The translations under genes and the position numbers were made by a program. DNA of 64,000 nt from Arenibacter sp. F20364 (GTDB lineage Bacteria > Bacteroidota > Bacteroidia > Flavobacteriales > Flavobacteriaceae), in NCBI RefSeq assembly GCF_023015905.1, contig NZ_JALKBD010000004.1, forward strand, positions 124,001 through 188,000, read 5' to 3'. Shown here in pieces: positions 19,543 to 28,438 of the stretch (the first letter of the stretch is position 1; each line of letters opens with the position of its first letter). The notes under the pieces are model-generated. The model was not told the DNA's origin. It worked only from the letters and a program-made list of their open reading frames with translations, and ran no database searches.

Positions 19543-19573
19543 AAAAAAAAAGACCGTCCAAATATGGACGGTC
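19543..19573 (-). terminator. Rho-independent terminator of the FKBP gene
   Basis: On the minus strand GACCGTCC-ATATTT-GGACGGTC (8-bp perfect stem, 6-base loop) is followed by nine T residues. It lies 62 bp past the stop codon of the FKBP-type gene and is oriented to end its transcript. Confidence 0.88.
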
Positions 19574-19634
19574 CTAGTTACAAAACAGCTTATCCATCCA
19601 AAAAAGGAGATCCCAACTGCTATTATCTTAAACC

Positions 19635-20063
19635 TTATAAAATGGCCACCAATTCCAATTCAAAAGTAAGGTCTTGCCCAGCCAATACATGATTGGCATC
19701 TATAACAATACTTTCTTCCTTTACGTCGGTAATTCGCAGTTGATTCTCTGTGCCATCAGGATTCTTGGCTATCAATGTCATCCCAATCTCCGGCTTAATA
19801 TCCTCGGGAAGCTCCGCCTTCTTAATTTCATGAAACAGTTCCTCCATGATATCTCCGTAAGCTTCTTCCTTAGGAACATTTATCGTTTTCTTTTCGTTGA
19901 CTTCCATATTCACCAATTCCTTCTCAAAACCGGGAATAAGTTGTCCTTGGCCCAAAGTGACCTCAATGGGAGTCCTTTCCAAAGAACTGTCAAAAACTTG
20001 TCCGTTATTTAATTTTCCCGTGTAATGTACTTTTACAGTGTCATTTTCCTTAACTCTACTCAT
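19635..20063 (-). CDS. FKBP-type peptidyl-prolyl isomerase (SlyD-like)
   Basis: 142 residues, no signal peptide. FKBP signature KVHYTGKLNNGQVFDSS, then GQLIPGFEKELVNM, an inserted flap domain (about 70-120) and a return strand NHVLAGQDLTFELELV. This arrangement is that of SlyD/FKBP-with-IF-domain proteins, which catalyse prolyl isomerisation and act as chaperones. The histidine-rich metal-binding tail of E. coli SlyD is absent. Confidence 0.9.
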   Translation of the reverse strand: MSRVKENDTVKVHYTGKLNNGQVFDSSLERTPIEVTLGQGQLIPGFEKELVNMEVNEKKTINVPKEEAYGDIMEELFHEIKKAELPEDIKPEIGMTLIAKNPDGTENQLRITDVKEESIVIDANHVLAGQDLTFELELVAIL

Positions 20064-20223
20064 AAAATTCTGTATCTCTAATTTTTAATCTGTCTATTAA
20101 AGTGCAAACCTAAAATATATAGATTTCCTAAAAGAATAGATTGCCCTAAATCCTCTGAAATTTACAATATCTTAACACTTTTCCGTATTAATCCAACAGT
20201 TTCAACAATATATTGGGCAGCGT

Positions 20224-21507
20224 TTATTCCAAAATGGCCTGATAGACCAAACTTCTCAACTTAGCGTGATCATCCAATCCGTTAGTTGGTATGAGTTGTT
20301 TAAAATATACAACCACAAGGTCTTCCTCTGGGTCTGCCCAATAAGTTGACCCGTAGGCTCCTCCCCACTCAAAAGTACCTACAGAGCCTGGTTCTCCCCT
20401 TTCACCCACGTTTTTGGTAATGGAAAATCCAAGTCCAAATCCTGAACCACTCCTGCTACCATAAGGTATGCCCCGAACATCCACGTGATCGGCAATCATT
20501 AATTCAACGGTTTTTGGGGACAATATCCTATTTCCGTTAAATTCACCTCCATTCAACATCATTTGTAAAAACTTGGCATAATCCATCGCTGTTGAAAGAA
20601 GACCGGCACCTCCCGAAAAGCTTTTACGGGGACCCTTTACATAATGTCCCTGTCCAATTCCCAGACCGGGATCCGGAGATCTTTCCAAAGGCTTACCATT
20701 ATACGCCATATAAGAAGTTGCCAATCTATCAGCTTTATTTTTTGGCAAATAGAAATAGGTATCCACCATACCAACTGGATTTAAAACCCTTTCCTGTATA
20801 AATACATCCAACGCTTTACCAGAGACTTTTTCAACAATTACGCCCAAGATATCCGTATTGTATCCATAAACAAACCTCTCGCCAGGATGGGCATCCATGG
20901 GCAATTTGGACATGCGGGCTATGGTTTCGGCAATAGGCTCATTGCGGTCTGCAAAATACCAGTTCTGTATCCCGGCCTCTTCCCATTCCTTTTTTGCAGG
21001 GCCATGACCGTATCCTATACCGGCAGTGTGGGTCAATAAATCCCTAATGGTAATGGAACGATTTGCTTTTACAACATCGTAACCACCATCATCACGTGCC
21101 TTGGCTACGGTCGTTTCTTTCCATTCAGGTAAATATTTCCCTACTGGATCGGCAATCAACAATTTCCCTTCTTCCTGTAAGATCATAACTGCAACACTTA
21201 CAATAGCCTTGGTTTGTGATGCAATCCGGAAAATAGCGTCATTGGTCATCTTTTTCCCTGCCTCCATATCGCTCTCCCCAAACGCCTTGTGATAGATAAT
21301 TTTCCCCTTTCTGGCAACGAGCGCAACATTTCCCGACATTTTACCTTCTTTAACATACTGATCCAAAGTAGCCGATAATCTTTCCAACCGCTCGGAGGAC
21401 ATTCCAACTTCCTCAGGCTGGGCGATGGAAAAATTTTGTGCCTGTAAAAAGGACATCCACAATAGGCAGCCAAATAAAACAATGTGCCCTTTAATTAATT
21501 TTAACAT
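20224..21507 (-). CDS. exported serine hydrolase (beta-lactamase class C-like)
   Basis: 427 residues. Signal peptide at residues 1-23, then a beta-lactamase/EstB-like fold. SxxK motif is SQTK (catalytic serine and lysine), YxN is YGYN, and a GLGFSI / EWGGAYGSTYW region closes the site. Such proteins are esterases, D-aminopeptidases or penicillin-binding-like enzymes; true beta-lactamase activity should not be assumed. Monocistronic. Confidence 0.85.
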   Translation of the reverse strand: MLKLIKGHIVLFGCLLWMSFLQAQNFSIAQPEEVGMSSERLERLSATLDQYVKEGKMSGNVALVARKGKIIYHKAFGESDMEAGKKMTNDAIFRIASQTKAIVSVAVMILQEEGKLLIADPVGKYLPEWKETTVAKARDDGGYDVVKANRSITIRDLLTHTAGIGYGHGPAKKEWEEAGIQNWYFADRNEPIAETIARMSKLPMDAHPGERFVYGYNTDILGVIVEKVSGKALDVFIQERVLNPVGMVDTYFYLPKNKADRLATSYMAYNGKPLERSPDPGLGIGQGHYVKGPRKSFSGGAGLLSTAMDYAKFLQMMLNGGEFNGNRILSPKTVELMIADHVDVRGIPYGSRSGSGFGLGFSITKNVGERGEPGSVGTFEWGGAYGSTYWADPEEDLVVVYFKQLIPTNGLDDHAKLRSLVYQAILE

Positions 21508-21905
21508 GATTCTTTAAAATTTGATTAGTGATGAATTTATAATAATCTTAAAAGTTATTACTTTTTTTGGTTTCAGAAAACAATACGTATAATTCCATAT
21601 ACATTTTTATAATCATCTCTTGGGCACAATTCTCAAGAACGATGTGGTGACAACACATATATGTTAATTATTCATAAGAAATGTGATGGGCGAGGAATAC
21701 TAAGAAGAGGTGAAAAATATTTCTGAAATTGGAGAATTTGGAATGATTTTAAAGTTTAAGCCAACATCAAACCATATACTGGTATCACCTGCTAATTCCA
21801 AGACAAAAAAACAAGGATAGTCATTAATCCGAGTATATCGCGAATTTATGTACTACCCTATATAAGTTAAATAGATAAAAGACTATTTTGTATAAACCCC
21901 TGGTA
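21508..21905. other. intergenic region, 398 bp
   Basis: Upstream of the serine hydrolase and downstream of the cold-shock protein gene, both on the minus strand. AT-rich; no small ORF, strong hairpin or clear promoter box seen. Confidence 0.4.
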
Positions 21906-22361
21906 CTAGATTTTCTTTACACGTACTGCATTCATTCCTTTCATTCCCTTTTCAAGTTCAAAGGAAACCTTGTCATTTTCGGCAATCTCGTCTATAAGTC
22001 CACTAACATGGGTAAAATATTTTTCTTGATTTTCACTATCGATTATAAATCCAAATCCTTTGGAAGTATCAAAAAAGGATACTTTTCCATTTCTAACGGG
22101 ATCAAACTCTTCAACATCGCTATCATCCCTTTTAGGAACCCCAATTTCAATGGTTGAGGCATCAATTTTTACTTTTTTGGAAGGATCTGGCGGCGTATCC
22201 GTCAAATTTCCGTCGTGATCTACATAGGCAAATTGGATACCTGGTCCTTTTTCCTTGGACTCCAATTTACGAGCCTCCTTTTTCTTTTGCTTTTCTTCAC
22301 GTTTCTTTAAACGCTTCTTTTCTTTTTCACTTTTACTATAGGTTTGTTGCGATTTTGCCAT
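21906..22361 (-). CDS. cold-shock-domain protein with lysine-rich N-terminus
   Basis: 151 residues. Residues 1-45 are very rich in Lys, Glu and Arg (SKSEKEKKRLKKREEKQKKK), probably a flexible nucleic-acid-binding tail. The C-terminal 65 residues form a CspA fold with RNP1-like KGFGFI and RNP2-like KYFTHVSGL. Likely an RNA-binding protein that melts structured RNA. Confidence 0.9.
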   Translation of the reverse strand: MAKSQQTYSKSEKEKKRLKKREEKQKKKEARKLESKEKGPGIQFAYVDHDGNLTDTPPDPSKKVKIDASTIEIGVPKRDDSDVEEFDPVRNGKVSFFDTSKGFGFIIDSENQEKYFTHVSGLIDEIAENDKVSFELEKGMKGMNAVRVKKI

Positions 22362-22854
22362 TGTTTTTTTTAAAGTTAAAATATGATTTTCCCGTTTGAG
22401 CAGCGGTTGAAATACTAAACGAGTGTTTGAAAAAGAAAAAAGAATCTAATCTTATTTAATCTACCCAAGAATTTAGTAGCAGCAATGGTGATTACAGGTC
22501 AATGCGCAACTCTTTAAACTTCAACAAATATAAGGCTAGTATTTCAAATATTTTAATTTAGCCCCCCAATTTTTTATCCTGATCAAAGAAAATTGGACAT
22601 GATTTTCAGGATTTTGGGATAATAATCAAGAAATCACAACTTCAGAATTAATTCTTCTATAATATACCTCGTCCAATACCATCACCATAAGCCAACTAGT
22701 ACTTCCAATCCCTAAGCAATACCCTGGCATCCGGTAATAAACCTATTCATATAGTCCTCGTTTTTAAATGATTACCTCAATTTTTAGGCATTTTTCTTAC
22801 AATTTACCTCAAAAATCCTTAACTTCTAAGCATATAAACTCAAAAAACTCATTT
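22362..22854. other. divergent intergenic region, 493 bp
   Basis: Between the cold-shock gene (minus) and the TonB receptor gene (plus). A TATATTTG box on the minus strand near 22525-22532 could serve the cold-shock gene, giving a leader of about 160 bases as in many csp genes; this is weak. No other gene seen. Confidence 0.4.
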
Positions 22855-25713
22855 ATGAAAAAGTATTACTTTATTGCAGTGATTTTCATTTTTGGGATGG
22901 TTGGTTTTACCAACGCCCAAATAACGGGATCAGTTTTGGATGAAGAGGGAACACCTTTGCCCGGTGCATCCATAGTAATTAAAGGAACCTCAACAGGTAC
23001 CACTACAGATTTTGATGGCAACTTTACCATTGAAGCCTCTATGGGTGATGTTTTGGTGGTTTCCTATATTGGATTTGAGACCTTACAGGTAACGGTCAAC
23101 AATACTGTGATGGATATACGTCTTACTTCGGGTGTGGCCCTATCAGAAGTAATTATTGTAGGTTCCCGTAATCCGAATAGGACTGCCACAGAAAGTACCG
23201 TTCCCGTAGATGTCATAGACATGACAGAACTGAACAATGTGGCCCCTCAAGTGAATCTAAACCAGATATTAAATTATGTGGCACCATCCTTCACATCCAA
23301 TACCCAGACCATTTCGGACGGTACAGATCATATTGATCCGGCTTCCCTTAGAGGATTGGGACCAGATCAGGTTTTGGTGTTGATCAATGGCAAAAGAAGG
23401 CATACCTCTTCTTTGATCAATGTAAACGGGACATTTGGTAGAGGAAGTGTAGGAACCGATTTAAACGCCATTCCTGCCGCAGCCATACAGCGTATAGAAG
23501 TGTTACGGGACGGTGCGGCCGCACAATATGGCTCAGATGCCATTGCTGGGGTTATCAATATTATATTGAACAAAAATGTGAATGAACTTACCACAACCGT
23601 CACTACAGGGGCCAATTTTACGAAAAATGCCAATGATCAAACGGGTGGCGTAGACGGGGAAACCACTAACATATCCGCTAGTTATGGCATTCCTTTAGGT
23701 GATAATGGCGGATTTATAAATCTCTCCGGAGATTTTGACGTTCGGGAGGAATATAGCCGAATGAAAGAGTGGGAAGGTTCAATTTTTAATTTGTACAATA
23801 CCGTAGAAAGAGTAGCTAGTTCTGACGGATACGACATTGCCAACCTTCTGGATGACGATGTTGCCGATGTAATCCAGTATACTGACCAAGCGGGTATTGA
23901 CCGAAATGGTGCAACCACCAAAGAAGATTTAAGAACAATTCTTGGCGCAGATGCAACCACGGCTGAACTGGCGGCCAGGGGTCAACAAAGAAGCGATTAC
24001 AATATGAGGGTAGGTCAATCTGCACTGCGTGGCGGCCGTTTATTTGCCAATTTTTCTTTGCCCTTGGATGATATGGGCACAACGCTTTACTCCTTTGCCG
24101 GGATTAGTTCCAGAACTGGTAATTCTGCCGGATTTTATAGGCTGCCAAACCAAAGCAGGACCTATACTCCTGCCTATATCAACGGCTTTTTACCAGAAAT
24201 CAATTCCAATATTAAAGATCAATCATTATCCATTGGAATAAAAGGCATGGTGGGAGATTGGAGTGTTGACCTAAGTAATACTTACGGAAAAAACTCCTTT
24301 TTGTATACCATAGGGAATACCTATAACGCTTCCATGCAAAATTCTTCTCCAACTTTTTTTGATGCCGGTGGATTTTCATTCATGCAGAACACCTCCAATC
24401 TGGACATCACCCAATTTTTTGATGATGTAATGTCAGGTTTAAACATTGCTTTTGGTGCCGAATATAGGGTAGAGAACTATGATATCGTGGCTGGGGAAGA
24501 ACCATCCTATGCACAATACACTGCAAACGGCCAACGTATTACCTTAGCTTCCCAGCAACCTTCGCAGGATTTCTTTGGAAATTCAAGACCGGGCGGCTCC
24601 CAGGTTTTTCCAGGATTTGCTCCTTCGAACGAACTGTCCCGTGGACGTAGCAGTGTTGCCGGATATTTTGATATAGAGGCCGATTTTTCGGAAGCCTTTT
24701 TAGCTAGTTTTGCCACCCGCTATGAAAATTACAGTGATTTTGGTGGCACTATTAACTTTAAATTGGCAGGAAGACTTAAGGCTACGGATAATCTAAATAT
24801 CCGCGCGGCCTTGAACACAGGTTTTAGGGCACCATCCCTACACCAAATTAATTTTAATTCCACTTCTACCATTTTCGATAACCAAGGCAATCCACAAGAA
24901 GTAGGAACTTTTGCCAATGATAGTAGAGCAGCCAGTCTCTTGGGCATTCCACAGTTAAAAGAGGAAACCTCCCAAAGTGTGAGTCTGGGACTTACCGCCA
25001 AAATACCGGATGCCAATATTACCGTGACCGTAGATGGTTATTTTGTGAAGATCGATGATCGGGTGGTATATACTGGTCAATTTTCAGGCCCAGGAACTGG
25101 TACCGAATTAGACAACCTACTAAGGCAAGCCAATGCCACGGCAGCCTCATTCTTTGCCAATGCCATTGATACAGAATCGAAAGGATTGGATATTGTTATT
25201 ACCCACAGAACGGATTTAGGTGCCAATTGGAGGTTAAAATCCGATCTTGCAGGTACTCTGTCCAAAACAAAAAAAGTGGGGGACATTAATGCCTCTGAAG
25301 TTTTAAGGAACGCAGGGTTGATCGGTACCTACTTTCCAGAGGACAGCAGGGTCTATTTGGAAGAGGCAGTACCTAGGACCAAAATAAACCTTTCCAACAG
25401 CCTTACCTCCGATAAATTTATCATTTTCCTTAGAAATGTATACTTTGGAGAGGTAACCGAAGCGACAACAACCGTGGCCAATCAACAGGTATTCGGCACC
25501 AAATTGGTAACAGACCTTTCTGTGGGTTATAAGGCAACTGATGCCCTAACCTTGACCCTTGGGGCCAATAATTTATTCGATATCTATCCCGACAGGGCCA
25601 AGGACGAATTTGGTAACCGTAGCTCTGGCCGTTTCGATTGGTCCCGTAGAGCGCAACAATTTGGAATAGGTGGTAGATTCCTTTTTGCCAGGGTAAATTT
25701 TACACTTAAATAA
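22855..25713 (+). CDS. TonB-dependent receptor with CarboxypepD_reg-like domain
   Basis: About 952 residues from the ATG at 22855 ([11 protein letters not shown]); the frame extends 29 codons further but the signal peptide starts here ([10 protein letters not shown]). A CarboxypepD_reg-like domain (residues 25-110, [20 protein letters not shown]) precedes the plug (to about 250, with [20 protein letters not shown]) and a beta-barrel ending in ARVNFTLK. It imports a ligand across the outer membrane using TonB energy. No SusD gene follows, so it is not a standard polysaccharide-utilisation pair; siderophore, vitamin or oligopeptide ligands are possible. Confidence 0.92.
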   Translation: MKKYYFIAVIFIFGMVGFTNAQITGSVLDEEGTPLPGASIVIKGTSTGTTTDFDGNFTIEASMGDVLVVSYIGFETLQVTVNNTVMDIRLTSGVALSEVIIVGSRNPNRTATESTVPVDVIDMTELNNVAPQVNLNQILNYVAPSFTSNTQTISDGTDHIDPASLRGLGPDQVLVLINGKRRHTSSLINVNGTFGRGSVGTDLNAIPAAAIQRIEVLRDGAAAQYGSDAIAGVINIILNKNVNELTTTVTTGANFTKNANDQTGGVDGETTNISASYGIPLGDNGGFINLSGDFDVREEYSRMKEWEGSIFNLYNTVERVASSDGYDIANLLDDDVADVIQYTDQAGIDRNGATTKEDLRTILGADATTAELAARGQQRSDYNMRVGQSALRGGRLFANFSLPLDDMGTTLYSFAGISSRTGNSAGFYRLPNQSRTYTPAYINGFLPEINSNIKDQSLSIGIKGMVGDWSVDLSNTYGKNSFLYTIGNTYNASMQNSSPTFFDAGGFSFMQNTSNLDITQFFDDVMSGLNIAFGAEYRVENYDIVAGEEPSYAQYTANGQRITLASQQPSQDFFGNSRPGGSQVFPGFAPSNELSRGRSSVAGYFDIEADFSEAFLASFATRYENYSDFGGTINFKLAGRLKATDNLNIRAALNTGFRAPSLHQINFNSTSTIFDNQGNPQEVGTFANDSRAASLLGIPQLKEETSQSVSLGLTAKIPDANITVTVDGYFVKIDDRVVYTGQFSGPGTGTELDNLLRQANATAASFFANAIDTESKGLDIVITHRTDLGANWRLKSDLAGTLSKTKKVGDINASEVLRNAGLIGTYFPEDSRVYLEEAVPRTKINLSNSLTSDKFIIFLRNVYFGEVTEATTTVANQQVFGTKLVTDLSVGYKATDALTLTLGANNLFDIYPDRAKDEFGNRSSGRFDWSRRAQQFGIGGRFLFARVNFTLK

Positions 25714-25741
25714 GAATTGCTAGTAGCATTCACATCAATGG

Positions 25742-25768
25742 AAAAGCCACTTAACAGTGGCTTTTTTT
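25742..25768 (+). terminator. Rho-independent terminator after the TonB receptor gene
   Basis: AAAAGCCACT-TAAC-AGTGGCTTTT is a perfect 10-bp stem with a four-base loop running into a T tract. It lies 29 bp after the receptor stop codon. Confidence 0.92.
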
Positions 25769-25823
25769 ATTGTTATAGGCCCTAAGGGTTTGACCTAAAT
25801 CAGGGTCATAAATACGTAGATCC

Positions 25824-26243
25824 TTAGCCCTGAAGACTAACCTCCAACACTATATTTGTTTTCAACAATTTTGAAATAGGACAGATTTCTTTGGCTTTTT
25901 GAGCTATTTCCTTAAACTCTTCCAATTTGATTCCCGGTACCGTACCACTAAGACTTAAAGAAATCTGAGGTATGCTACCATCCTCAAAGTTTACCTTGGC
26001 GCTGGTGTCCAGATTAGTTGGTGTAAAACCAGCTTCACCCAATAAAAAACTAAGTTGCATGGTAAAGCAACCTGCATGGGCTGCCCCTACCAATTCTTCG
26101 GGGTTGGTGCCCTTACCATCCTCGAATCGTGATTTAAATGAATACTGGGTATCCTTCAAGATGGTACTTTCCGTACTTATGGTACCCTTGCCATCTTTAC
26201 CTGACCCTTTCCAATTGGCGCTTGCTTTTCTAGTGAATTTCAT
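25824..26243 (-). CDS. OsmC/Ohr-family peroxide-resistance protein
   Basis: 139 residues. OsmC fold with reactive cysteine in AAHAGCFTMQLSF and the partner cysteine in AKEICPISKL. Start MKFTRKASANWKGSGKDG is typical of OsmC rather than Ohr. These thiol peroxidases reduce organic hydroperoxides. Monocistronic, convergent with the TonB receptor gene. Confidence 0.92.
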   Translation of the reverse strand: MKFTRKASANWKGSGKDGKGTISTESTILKDTQYSFKSRFEDGKGTNPEELVGAAHAGCFTMQLSFLLGEAGFTPTNLDTSAKVNFEDGSIPQISLSLSGTVPGIKLEEFKEIAQKAKEICPISKLLKTNIVLEVSLQG

Positions 26244-26781
26244 ATTTTTTTATTTAAGGTTAATATTAATTGTGTCCATTATTTATTTTAAAGGGAGCCG
26301 TAATACAGTAAGGTAATATTTTCTTCACTCCCTTGCATTTCCATATTTTGCAAATGGAAAATTTAAGGAACATAAACCACATACCTCAATTCCAACTGCT
26401 TGCTTCACACGGTATATTTTGCTTAATGAAATAAATGTCAACGGTAATAAAGCCATAATGTAATCTAAAAATCGTTTTGACCACCTGCCTCTAAGATATT
26501 AAATAGGTAATAATATTCCCTTAAAATTCTCATAATTCCTATAAACCTTCTGCCCCTTCAAATACCCATCATAAGTTTTTTTATAAACCGGATCATATAG
26601 GGAAAATATATACCACAAGTTACTTATAACCAATATTCAACACCTACTATTCCATCTCACTTCTATACACAAATGTTAAATATTGCTTAAAACGGTACTA
26701 TTTTATACATAGTACTGTAACAAATGTTTCAATCCCTCGTCTTCTAGTAGTAAAACAATTAATCACAAACAAAAAAACATC
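26244..26781. other. intergenic region upstream of the microprotein unit, 538 bp
   Basis: Contains no ORF I can support. A palindrome at 26693-26717 (listed separately) lies 65 bp before the first microprotein ORF. A weaker inverted repeat TTTCCAT/ATGGAAA occurs near 26340. The region gives the microprotein unit its own promoter space. Confidence 0.45.
26693..26717. promoter_or_regulatory. inverted repeat in the promoter region of the microprotein unit
   Basis: GTACTAT-TTTATAC-ATAGTAC, extendable by a G-T and a C-G pair on the outside. A TTG at 26683 and TATACAT at 26704 could be a weak -33/-7 pair, so the repeat overlaps a plausible promoter, as an operator would. Symmetry is observed; function is inference. 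Confidence 0.4.
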
Positions 26782-26868
26782 ATGGAAAAAATAAACAAGC
26801 ATATGATAAAACAAACATTGGAATCTTCAAAAAGCAAAATTTGGAACAGTAGAAGAAGGTTCAATTAA
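26782..26868 (+). CDS. microprotein A, 28 residues (paralogue of microprotein B)
   Basis: A 28-residue ORF starting MEKINKHMIKQ and ending KIWNSRRRFN. It is basic, has no cysteine, and has one tryptophan close to an arginine cluster. Microprotein B begins 44 bp downstream and is identical at 18 of 28 positions, including NKH, KQT, SKS, IWN and RRF; most differences are conservative and many codons differ silently, which indicates selection on the peptide. The leader is A-rich, like that of B. I know no family for it. It could be a regulatory peptide, a nucleic-acid or ribosome-binding microprotein, a precursor peptide or a toxin. Confidence 0.7.
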   Translation: MEKINKHMIKQTLESSKSKIWNSRRRFN

Positions 26869-26912
26869 CAGTCAAAAAAAGCATTCTAAACATCAATTAA
26901 AAAAACAACATC

Positions 26913-26999
26913 ATGGAAACAGTCAACAAACATTTCGTAAAGCAAACAATTGAAAACTCTAAAAGCAACATATGGAACACCAAAAGGCGTTTCAGGTAA
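26913..26999 (+). CDS. microprotein B, 28 residues (paralogue of microprotein A)
   Basis: Starts METVNKHFVKQ and ends NIWNTKRRFR. Same length as microprotein A and aligns without gaps, 18 of 28 identical. The conserved C-terminal block is K-S-x-I-W-N-x-[RK]-R-R-F. The upstream 20 bases (AAAAAACAACATC before ATG) resemble those of A, so the duplicated unit includes the leader. No signal peptide or membrane segment. Confidence 0.7.
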   Translation: METVNKHFVKQTIENSKSNIWNTKRRFR

Positions 27000-27024
27000 A
27001 TAATAAAGACTAAAAACAGTAATC

Positions 27025-27156
27025 ATGAAATCATTCATTCATAAATCACAATCAGAATCAACTAATTTTCAGTTGACCGGGGAAAGCATCCTAATGGTAA
27101 ACTTTAAAAGTATCAAGAAAAGCCGTTGGGCCGAGCGCAGAATGTATCTAAACTAA
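27025..27156 (+). CDS. microprotein C, 43 residues
   Basis: Starts MKSFIHKSQS, 25 bp after microprotein B. Its last dozen residues, KKSRWAERRMYLN, echo the K-S...W-x-x-R-R block of A and B, although the N-terminal part differs. It is followed by a strong terminator, so A, B and C probably share one transcript. No known family recognised. Coding status is less certain than for A and B because there is no close paralogue here. Confidence 0.55.
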   Translation: MKSFIHKSQSESTNFQLTGESILMVNFKSIKKSRWAERRMYLN

Positions 27157-27190
27157 TTCTATTTGTATAAGACAGATAGGGTTCACATTT

Positions 27191-27227
27191 AAAAAGCAGA
27201 TGATTTGCCAATCACTGCTTTTTTTTT
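27191..27227 (+). terminator. Rho-independent terminator of the microprotein unit
   Basis: AAAAAGCAG, one bulged A, TGATT, loop TGCC, AATCA, CTGCTTTTT followed by more T residues: a 14-bp stem with a T tract on the plus strand. It lies 35 bp after the stop of microprotein C and shows the region is a dedicated transcription unit. Confidence 0.9.
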
Positions 27228-27299
27228 GTTTTACGGAATATTTACCGCTATAGGCTTCCCCTTCCCTCCTTTGGAGGTATGCAGAAGAATAATTTCCCC

Positions 27300-28238
27300 T
27301 TAATCCTCTTTTGGCGAATACCGACTTGAAAATCTAGAAAACAAAACCAATTTCTTTCGGGTATTAATGAAATAGACCCCGGTTAAGAGCACTACGGCGG
27401 CAATAGTGGATTGGGTGGTTATTTCTTCATCCAGGAAGAACCAACCCAGCAGAAGGGCAATAATGGGATTTACATAAGTGGAGGTGGCCACCTTTTCCGG
27501 AGAAACCACTTTTAATAAATAATTAAAGGCCGTAAAAGCTACAATACTACCAAACACTATAAGTAATATCATAGAATATAGTACAGGACTACTCCAAGTG
27601 GTAGGCAAGGTCCATGTTTCCCCTATAAGCCAACTGCCCAGCATTAATATGATACCTGCGGCAAACATTTGGAATCCTGTATTTACAAAATAGTTCTTGG
27701 GCAGGTCCGCTTTGGCGACAAATAAACTGCCATAGGCCCAACTGATCATGCAGAAAAATATCATGACCATCCCCAAGACCGAGTTCTCCTGACTTATTAC
27801 TTGATTTTGGCTGACCAACAAGTAGATACCCAAAATCCCAATTATAACGCCCACAACGGACATGGTCTGAATCTTTTTCCCTTCAAGAACCCGCATTAAC
27901 AAAAGAATAACCAAGGGTTGTGACGCTATTTCCAAAGCTGCAAAGCCACTGTCAACATACTTCAGTGCCCATACCACAAAACCGTTGCCAAAAGCAAGGA
28001 ACAGAAACCCCGCTTTACTCGAATTAAATAATTGCTTTCTAGTGATGTTTAACGGAATTCCCATTATTTTACACAGCAAAAAAATTAAAATTCCCGCCAC
28101 CGAAAAGCGTATGGAGGCCAACATAAAAGGGGGCAATTCACTTACAGCAATCTTATTCAAAAGATAGGTTGAACCCCAAATCACATAGATGGCAAAAAAA
28201 GCAAGTACAATTAGAAGTGCATTCCGGGATTGGGACAT
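27300..28238 (-). CDS. EamA/DMT-family transporter
   Basis: About 312 residues from the ATG at 28238 (MSQSRNALLIVLAFF); the frame extends nine codons upstream. Ten hydrophobic helices in two EamA repeats; first helix carries VIWGSTYLLNKIA and the second repeat SWAYGSLFVAKA. Members export amino acids or metabolites (RhaT/YdcZ/YedA-like). Substrate unknown. Confidence 0.88.
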   Translation of the reverse strand: MSQSRNALLIVLAFFAIYVIWGSTYLLNKIAVSELPPFMLASIRFSVAGILIFLLCKIMGIPLNITRKQLFNSSKAGFLFLAFGNGFVVWALKYVDSGFAALEIASQPLVILLLMRVLEGKKIQTMSVVGVIIGILGIYLLVSQNQVISQENSVLGMVMIFFCMISWAYGSLFVAKADLPKNYFVNTGFQMFAAGIILMLGSWLIGETWTLPTTWSSPVLYSMILLIVFGSIVAFTAFNYLLKVVSPEKVATSTYVNPIIALLLGWFFLDEEITTQSTIAAVVLLTGVYFINTRKKLVLFSRFSSRYSPKED

Positions 28239-28438
28239 AAATAAAGCTTTTCCAATGAACCACAAAAGTAAGTATAACTTTTATTAGTATAGCCCTCCTG
28301 CGGATCAAGATCTATTAAATAATCTACACCGACCAATAGCTCGAATTGTTAGCGAAGATCCGAGAAATACATGGTATTACACACTAAGGAAAGGCTCACC
28401 TTGGTAATTTTCATCCCTTTCTACCATTTGCCTACAGC

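Noticed and set aside
20224..21507. Antibiotic-inactivating beta-lactamase.
   Set aside because: Only the fold and SxxK/YxN motifs are shared; most relatives in this group are esterases or peptidases.
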